This document shows, piece by piece, positions 5,021-8,917 of a stretch of 8,917 nucleotides of DNA. The position numbers and the translations under genes are program-made. The notes beneath the pieces are model-generated. The model did not search any database. It had not been told where the DNA came from and was given only the letters and a program-made list of their open reading frames with translations. Position 1 is the stretch's first letter. Each line of letters starts with the position of its first letter. Source of the DNA: an uncultured Lachnospiraceae bacterium (GTDB lineage Bacteria > Bacillota_A > Clostridia > Lachnospirales > Lachnospiraceae); NCBI GenBank assembly GCA_905200565.1, contig CAJKKX010000073.1, positions 1 to 8,917 on the forward strand, in the 5' to 3' direction.

Positions 5021-7049
5021 ATTGATGAAAGAAGATTTCAAGCGGAGAAGCTGGCTTGTCGCATTGATTTCACTCATCTGCCTTTTCTGCTATCCGGTTT
5101 TTCTGCTAATGCATGTGGACAGTATGATGGGAGATGTGGAGAGAGGGTATCTTGAGATTGCCGCTGTGGCGCGGAGTTATCATGATTATCTGTGTATAGG
5201 GAACGTGATCTTTGGAATTCTGGTAATCGGAATCGCGATTGTTACAGGAGTCAGCGGCTATTATTACCTGCATTCCAGAACGAAGCTGGACTTTTATCAC
5301 AGCCTGCCCATTACAAGACTGAAATTCTTTTTTGTCCAGTACGTGTCGGGGATTCTGATTTTTCTGATTCCCTATATCGTAAGCATTCTGCTGTGTCTGC
5401 TTGTGGGCGCAGTACATGGAATGTTGACAGGAGAGATTGTTTTAACCGCTGCGAAAATGCTGTGCTTTCGGATTCTGCAATATCTGGCGGCCTATGGGAC
5501 GGCAATTCTGGCGACGGTCATGACGGGAAAGATTCTGACGGCTTTACTTGGAATCTGTGTGTTCGCGGCTTATATTCCGGGCGTTCTGGCTGTGAATCTG
5601 GGACTGAAGCAGGTGTTTTTTGAAACGTTTCTTCATGCGAGCAAAGTCGAGGATTGCAGCGCGCTCTTTTCCCCCATCTTTTCCGGGATTTATGCGGAAA
5701 ATGTTCTTGCGCAGAATGGGCACAGCAGCAAATGGATCGTGATCGGTGTTGGGGTGACGATTCTCTGGATTCTGGTCATGACGGGGCTTTCCATCTGGCT
5801 TTATCAGATACGAAAGACCGAGGCGGCGGAAAAATCCATGGCGTTCTCAAGAGTGGAAGGCGCAATAAAAGTTCTTCTGGTAGTACCGCTATCGCTGGCG
5901 GCAGGAATTGCTGTCATGGCAGCCGTAGGGAACAGTATACGCTGGTTCTTCCTTGGAATCATCGGTTCCGTTATGATTCTCCCGGCGGTAATAGAATTTA
6001 TTTTCCACTTGAATATGAAGGAAATTTTTAAACATAAGAGTCATTTTGTGATAGCCGGAGCGCTTACGATGGGCGTCGCGCTCTTCTTCTACTATGATAT
6101 TACCGGCTACGATACCTGGCTTCCGGCGAAGGAGGATGTGGCGCAGATGGCGGTGTATCAGGGGGAAATGAATGGAGACTTTTGTTATAGAATGTCAAAA
6201 AATGGAAATCTTACTTATGGGCCTGAGGAAGCGTTGAATGCTATGCTGATTGATGATTTTGACGAAATTTATACGCTGGCCAGGAAGGGAGCGAGGGAAA
6301 AAGCAGAAGGAGACGTCTGCAATATCAGCATTGCCTACCGGTTGAAAAATGGCAAAAGAGAAGAGCGAAACTACGATGTTTCAAAAGAGGACCTGGAAAA
6401 CGCTTATAAAGCGTTGTTTAGGCAGCCGGAGTTTTTGGAGAAGTTTTATCCGATCTTCGATCAGAGCAGAAGGCTGGGAGAGAATGTCAATGTCTACGGC
6501 ATGTGCGGGGAAGGCGCGGCGGCTTTAAGAGGAGAGAAGATGCAGGAGCTTCTGGACATTTACCGGGAGGAGTTAAAGACCATTACTTATGAAGAACTCC
6601 TGGATCATACGATTGGGGAGATCACTTTTGAGGTGATCAGCCAGGAGGAAGTGGGAACGTACGGAGTGTCCACCATGAGCTATACGGAGAGCGGCTATCC
6701 GATCTGTGACAGGGTTACGAAAACGATAGCTTTCCTGAAAGATACGGCGGGAATCGACCTTGATCTTACATATCGTCTTAAGACTGAGGATATTCAGAGC
6801 ATTGAAATCACAGATTTTAGGGACGATGTGTACGACGGATTGATTACCAGCGTGACCAGTGAAGAGGAGATAAGGGAAGTATTGGACCGTATCAGCTATA
6901 CGCCGCTTTACCGCCTGATCAATGAAGCAGAGGATATAAGCATTCAGATCATATTAAAAAATGATACGACGCTTAGCGGAGGCTTTTATTTTAAACCGGG
7001 AATGGCTCCTGATTTTCTGGAGCGGAAACAGGATTCGCTTTCTGAATAA
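4995..7049 (+). CDS. ABC transporter permease with large C-terminal domain (DUF6449-like)
   Basis: A 684-residue membrane protein. Hydrophobic segments lie near residues 20-40, 68-92, 111-139, 158-178, 180-203, 248-270, 290-312, 317-339 and 350-367. The motif SRTKLDFYHSLPITRLKFF (94-112), just before a membrane segment, is typical of permeases paired with YtrB-like ATPases. After the last segment comes a hydrophilic domain of some 310 residues (about 372-684), rich in Asp, Glu and Tyr, which I assign tentatively to DUF6449. It contains a possible repeated layout, as both QSIEITDFRDD and DISIQIILKNDT look like beta strands. With nine segments the tail would be opposite the N-terminus, perhaps outside, but the count is uncertain. 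GGAGG lies 9 bases before the ATG. No second permease gene is present, so the transporter may be a homodimer. The role is probably envelope-stress export or sensing, by analogy only. Confidence 0.88.
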   Translation: MTSKISFFKLMKEDFKRRSWLVALISLICLFCYPVFLLMHVDSMMGDVERGYLEIAAVARSYHDYLCIGNVIFGILVIGIAIVTGVSGYYYLHSRTKLDFYHSLPITRLKFFFVQYVSGILIFLIPYIVSILLCLLVGAVHGMLTGEIVLTAAKMLCFRILQYLAAYGTAILATVMTGKILTALLGICVFAAYIPGVLAVNLGLKQVFFETFLHASKVEDCSALFSPIFSGIYAENVLAQNGHSSKWIVIGVGVTILWILVMTGLSIWLYQIRKTEAAEKSMAFSRVEGAIKVLLVVPLSLAAGIAVMAAVGNSIRWFFLGIIGSVMILPAVIEFIFHLNMKEIFKHKSHFVIAGALTMGVALFFYYDITGYDTWLPAKEDVAQMAVYQGEMNGDFCYRMSKNGNLTYGPEEALNAMLIDDFDEIYTLARKGAREKAEGDVCNISIAYRLKNGKREERNYDVSKEDLENAYKALFRQPEFLEKFYPIFDQSRRLGENVNVYGMCGEGAAALRGEKMQELLDIYREELKTITYEELLDHTIGEITFEVISQEEVGTYGVSTMSYTESGYPICDRVTKTIAFLKDTAGIDLDLTYRLKTEDIQSIEITDFRDDVYDGLITSVTSEEEIREVLDRISYTPLYRLINEAEDISIQIILKNDTTLSGGFYFKPGMAPDFLERKQDSLSE

Positions 7050-7101
7050 TTTTCTGATAATGGCAGACACTATACTGACTAAATAAAAGGAGGTATGGGA
7101 T

Positions 7102-7413
7102 ATGCCATTATTAGTTTGTTCCGCACAGAGCTGTGTGTACAACAATGGGATGTATTGCAGCAGAGGAGATATCAAGATAGGCGGGGAGGAAGCGAAAACT
7201 TCCGGAGAAACCTGCTGTACCAGTTTTGAGGAGCGCACCAGCATGGGAGCGAAGAGCAGTATGGGCTCACCGTCCCAGAAGATCAAAGTAGTGTGTGAAG
7301 CCTGTGAGTGCAAATACAATGAAGATCGTGTATGTGAGGCTGGTAAGATCGACATTTCCGGTGTTTCCGCATGTAAATGCGAGCAGACAGAGTGCAGTAC
7401 TTTTCAGAAATAG
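7102..7413 (+). CDS. Tandem DUF1540 cysteine-rich protein
   Basis: A 103-residue protein with 12 cysteines arranged as two DUF1540 units. Unit 1 covers residues 3-42 (Cys6, Cys11, Cys19, Cys38/39, ending TSF) and unit 2 covers residues 62-101 (Cys65, Cys70, Cys78, Cys98, ending STF), with extra Cys68, Cys91 and Cys93. A Ser/Gly/Met-rich linker (about 46-58) joins them. The spacing suggests metal binding; the function of DUF1540 is unknown, and members are common in spore-forming Clostridia. AAAAGGAGGT (7085-7094) lies 7 bases before the ATG at 7102; an ATG at 7095 is in another frame and leads nowhere. A TATACT at 7071-7076 could be a -10 element but has no good -35, so the gene may be read from the ABC operon, 52 bases upstream. 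A strong terminator follows. Confidence 0.88.
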   Translation: MPLLVCSAQSCVYNNGMYCSRGDIKIGGEEAKTSGETCCTSFEERTSMGAKSSMGSPSQKIKVVCEACECKYNEDRVCEAGKIDISGVSACKCEQTECSTFQK

Positions 7414-7415
7414 GT

Positions 7416-7456
7416 AAAAAAATCCCCAGGTTCCTAAGAACCTGGGGGATTTTTTG
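7416..7456. terminator. Bidirectional intrinsic terminator
   Basis: CCCCAGGTTC (7424-7433) and GAACCTGGGG (7438-7447) form a perfect 10-bp GC-rich stem with a CTAA loop. It is flanked by an A-run on the left (7416-7422) and a T-run on the right (7450-7455), so it has a U-tail in both directions. It sits between the convergent DUF1540 gene and rplT and ends both transcripts. Confidence 0.95.
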
Positions 7457-7467
7457 AAATTTGCGTA

Positions 7468-7824
7468 TTAAGCGAGTTTGCTCTTAGCCAGTTCAGCCAG
7501 TGTTGCAAATCCGGCGGCATCGTTTACAGCCATATCAGCCAGAACTTTACGGTTCATCTCAACGCCTGCCAGCTTCAGACCATACATGAATTTGCTGTAG
7601 GATAAGCCGTTGATACGTGCGGCAGCATTGATACGTGCGATCCAGAGCTGTCTGAACTGACGCTTTTTCTGCTTCCTTCCGGCATAAGAGCTTGCGAGCG
7701 CTCTCATTACAGACTGTTTTGCTACTCTGTACTGTTTGGAACGTGCTCCTCTGTATCCCTTTGCCAGTTTTAATGTTCTATTATGTTTCTTCTTAGCGTT
7801 CATTCCACCTTTAATTCTTGCCAT
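7468..7824 (-). CDS. rplT: 50S ribosomal protein L20
   Basis: The 118 residues match L20 in length and sequence: [19 protein letters not shown] at the start, [20 protein letters not shown] (23-42) in the basic N-terminal extension that threads into 23S rRNA, and [20 protein letters not shown] (58-77) at the start of the globular domain. L20 is needed early in 50S assembly and, in several bacteria, represses its own operon by binding the mRNA leader. AAGGAGG lies 9 bases before the ATG. It is the last gene of infC-rpmI-rplT, 25 bases after rpmI, and ends 12 bases before the shared terminator. Confidence 0.99.
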   Translation of the reverse strand: MARIKGGMNAKKKHNRTLKLAKGYRGARSKQYRVAKQSVMRALASSYAGRKQKKRQFRQLWIARINAAARINGLSYSKFMYGLKLAGVEMNRKVLADMAVNDAAGFATLAELAKSKLA

Positions 7825-7849
7825 TTCTTAAATCCTCCTTCGCCTGATC

Positions 7850-8047
7850 TTATAAATAAGGTAAAATCTTCTTCATGTTCTTTACATTTGTAGCATCTGT
7901 AAGGGTTGCTTTTCTCAGGTTTCTCTTTCTTTTGGCAGATTTCTTTGTTAAGATATGGCTTTTATAAGCTTTATTTCTCTTTAACTCACCGGTACCTGTC
8001 TTTTTAAAACGCTTTGCAGCAGCTCTGTTTGTTTTCATTTTTGGCAT
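7850..8047 (-). CDS. rpmI: 50S ribosomal protein L35
   Basis: A 65-residue, strongly basic protein of the standard L35 length, beginning [20 protein letters not shown] and ending [12 protein letters not shown]; both ends are typical. It is a component of the large ribosomal subunit. AAGGAGG lies 10 bases before the ATG. It is the middle gene of the operon, 75 bases after infC and 25 before rplT, the order usual for Bacillota. Confidence 0.99.
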   Translation of the reverse strand: MPKMKTNRAAAKRFKKTGTGELKRNKAYKSHILTKKSAKRKRNLRKATLTDATNVKNMKKILPYL

Positions 8048-8081
8048 TGTATATGTTCCTCCTTAATTGTGTTTTTTCTAT

Positions 8082-8102
8082 TTGCGGCGCCTGTGCGCGC
8101 AA
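8082..8102 (-). other. Hairpin between infC and rpmI
   Basis: On the minus strand TTGCGCGC and GCGCCGCAA pair with one bulged base around an ACAG loop. It is not followed by a T-run on the minus strand (ATAGAAAAAA follows), so it is not a terminator for the operon. It may be an RNA processing or stability element; this is inference. Confidence 0.4.
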
Positions 8103-8122
8103 TCTTTTAACACGAACCGTTT

Positions 8123-8632
8123 TTATGAACGCTTCTCCGTTAAAAACATCGTAATGCTTCTGCCTTCTACCTTGGCTGCCTTATCGACAACTGCGATGTC
8201 GCCCAGCTCTTTGGCAAAGTCATCCAGGATATGACGGCTGGCATTCATGTGGGCCATTTCACGGCCACGGAAACGTAATGTCACCTTCACCTTGTTTCCT
8301 TTCTGGATGAACTTTCTGGCAGCGCTGATTTTTGTGTTTAAATCATTGCTGTCAATGTTCGGTGAAAGACGCACTTCCTTTATTTCAATGATTTTCTGTT
8401 TCTTCTTTGCTTCTTTTTCTTTCCGCGCCATCTCGTAACGATATTTTCCGTAATCGATAATCTTACAAACCGGCGGTTTTGCTGTGGGAGCGATCTTTAC
8501 CAGATCCAGTTCCGCTTCTAACGCAATTTTCATTGCTTCCCGTGCGGACATAATACCTAACTGCTCGCCATTTTCTCCAATCAGGCGGATTTCCCTGTCT
8601 CTGATCTGCTCGTTAATCATTAATTCGCTAAT
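8123..8632 (-). CDS. infC: Translation initiation factor IF-3, ATT start
   Basis: IF3 binds the 30S subunit, prevents premature 50S joining and checks the start codon and initiator tRNA. The N-terminal domain begins INEQIRDREIRLIGENGEQL, and the C-terminal domain runs from about VRLSPNIDSNDLNTKI through KVTLRFRGREMAHMNAS to ITMFLTEKRS. The first ATG (8618-8620) is 20 bases from the only ribosome binding site, GGAGGT (8646-8641). An in-frame ATT at 8632-8630, 8 bases from it, adds Met-Ser-Glu-Leu and gives a 169-residue product. AUU starts are the known hallmark of infC in many bacteria and allow IF3 to limit its own synthesis, so I choose ATT. The ATG form would be 165 residues. It is the first gene of the operon, behind an attenuator leader. 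Confidence 0.95.
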   Translation of the reverse strand: MSELMINEQIRDREIRLIGENGEQLGIMSAREAMKIALEAELDLVKIAPTAKPPVCKIIDYGKYRYEMARKEKEAKKKQKIIEIKEVRLSPNIDSNDLNTKISAARKFIQKGNKVKVTLRFRGREMAHMNASRHILDDFAKELGDIAVVDKAAKVEGRSITMFLTEKRS

Positions 8633-8798
8633 AGTTGTGCACCTCCATCAAACACTAAAATCTCTTTCCTCACTCAAAAAGAGTGGATAGACGGACTACC
8701 CACTCTTAATACTGTCATAGAAGTTCTATGGTTCATATTAACCGATAGTCGCCTGCTTGCGCTACGGTGAGAGCGGATACTCTTCTTTGCTTTTAACC
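8633..8798 (-). promoter_or_regulatory. infC operon leader, L20-leader-like attenuator
   Basis: Between the predicted transcription start (near 8798) and the infC start lies a leader of about 165 nt, dense in structure. From 5' to 3' on the minus strand: ACCGTAG and CTATCGGT (about 8768-8741) form a bulged stem, GGTT/AACC a small stem, CATAGA-ACT-TCTATG a 6-bp hairpin (about 8730-8716), and then the terminator at 8707-8676. GACTATC (8750-8744) can also pair with GGTAGTC (8700-8694), which is part of the 5' arm of the terminator; the two structures exclude each other. In Bacillus subtilis L20 controls this operon by premature termination in such a leader; the same mechanism is inferred here. 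Confidence 0.78.
8676..8707 (-). terminator. Attenuator terminator in the infC leader
   Basis: A 12-bp stem, AAGAGTGGGTAG (8707-8696) against CTATCCACTCTT (8690-8679) with one G-U pair and a 5-base TCCGT loop, ends in five T residues (8680-8676). It lies about 45 bases before the infC start and would stop transcription before the operon. The 3' arm CCACTC can instead pair with GAGTGAGG just downstream (8675-8668, one bulge), an additional way to keep the terminator open. Confidence 0.85.
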
Positions 8799-8804
8799 TT
8801 ATTT

Positions 8805-8833
8805 ACCCTATCATACTTCTGTTGGCCTGTCAA
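8805..8833 (-). promoter_or_regulatory. Promoter of the infC-rpmI-rplT operon
   Basis: On the minus strand a perfect -35 hexamer TTGACA (8833-8828) is followed after 17 bases by TAGGGT (8810-8805), which is a poor -10 but is preceded by TGA, giving an extended -10. Transcription would start near 8798. The -35 is part of the right arm of an inverted repeat GCCTGT/ACAGGC (8854-8849 and 8830-8825). Confidence 0.75.
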
Positions 8834-8864
8834 TGGTTTTCTGAAAAAACAGGCAAAAAAAGAA

Positions 8865-8917
8865 TGCGGAAGATGGGACTTGAACCCACACGGTATTGCT
8901 ACCACAGGCACCTGAAG
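8865..8917 (-). tRNA. tRNA-Leu (CAG), 3' part
   Basis: The minus strand from 8917 begins inside the anticodon stem. The loop reads TT-CAG-GT, with the anticodon CAG at 8914-8912, followed by the 3' anticodon stem GCCTG. A long class II variable arm GGTA-GCAA-TACC follows, then the T-arm GTGGG-TTCAAGT-CCCAT, the acceptor strand CTTCCGC and the discriminator A at 8865. A long variable arm with this anticodon fits leucine. No CCA is encoded (TTC follows), so it would be added after transcription. The 5' half lies outside the window. A run of seven T (8861-8855) follows the 3' end and may help termination. Confidence 0.92.

Noticed and set aside
5192..6031. Plus-strand reading frames in a second frame inside the permease
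   Set aside because: The compositions are typical of a frameshifted membrane-protein gene; the permease frame is uninterrupted.
8082..8110. Plus-strand terminator from the infC-rpmI hairpin (stem then ATCTTTTA)
   Set aside because: No plus-strand gene lies upstream between the terminator at 7456 and this point, so there is nothing for it to end.
1..8917. CRISPR arrays, insertion sequences, prophage or defence genes
   Set aside because: I found no spaced direct repeats, transposase, integrase or terminal repeats; all longer genes belong to housekeeping or common accessory families.

Overview
The window looks like chromosomal DNA of a gut-type Clostridia (Bacillota), most probably Lachnospiraceae. 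The evidence is the infC-rpmI-rplT operon behind an attenuator leader, a YtrA-type GntR/ABC operon whose permease has a large C-terminal domain, DUF1540 and SEC-C small proteins, strong GGAGG ribosome binding sites and moderate GC content. The family placement is inferred from gene content and style; no database was searched.

Plus strand, 1-3641: a 5'-truncated larE (sulfur insertase for the nickel-pincer nucleotide cofactor) overlaps acyP (acylphosphatase) and is followed closely by a GNAT acetyltransferase; the three are probably one transcript. A 257-base gap holds a palindrome that reads as a terminator only on the minus strand, and a good sigma-A promoter for a SEC-C zinc-motif protein. 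A membrane-anchored YdcF/SanA-like protein and a UPF0340 (YwlG-like) protein follow.

Plus strand, 3642-7413: a self-contained regulated transporter operon. A promoter with an extended -10 is followed at once by an inverted repeat (GTGTAC-N11-GTACAC) that fits an operator. The genes are a YtrA-type GntR repressor, an ABC ATPase and a 684-residue permease, each overlapping the next. A small cysteine-rich protein with two DUF1540 repeats follows, ending at a strong bidirectional terminator.

Minus strand, 8917-7468: the 3' part of a tRNA-Leu(CAG), then a consensus-like promoter, a roughly 165-nt leader with an intrinsic terminator and a competing antiterminator pairing (L20-leader-like), then infC, rpmI and rplT. 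infC is best read as starting at an ATT codon, which is characteristic of IF3 genes. The operon makes IF3 and ribosomal proteins L35 and L20, and L20 would be expected to repress it through the leader.

Most of the window is ordinary core and accessory Clostridia sequence, and I see no clearly new multi-gene system. The points most worth checking are the infC leader and its ATT start, the operator of the GntR/ABC operon, the three-cysteine LarE, and two unexplained intergenic hairpins.
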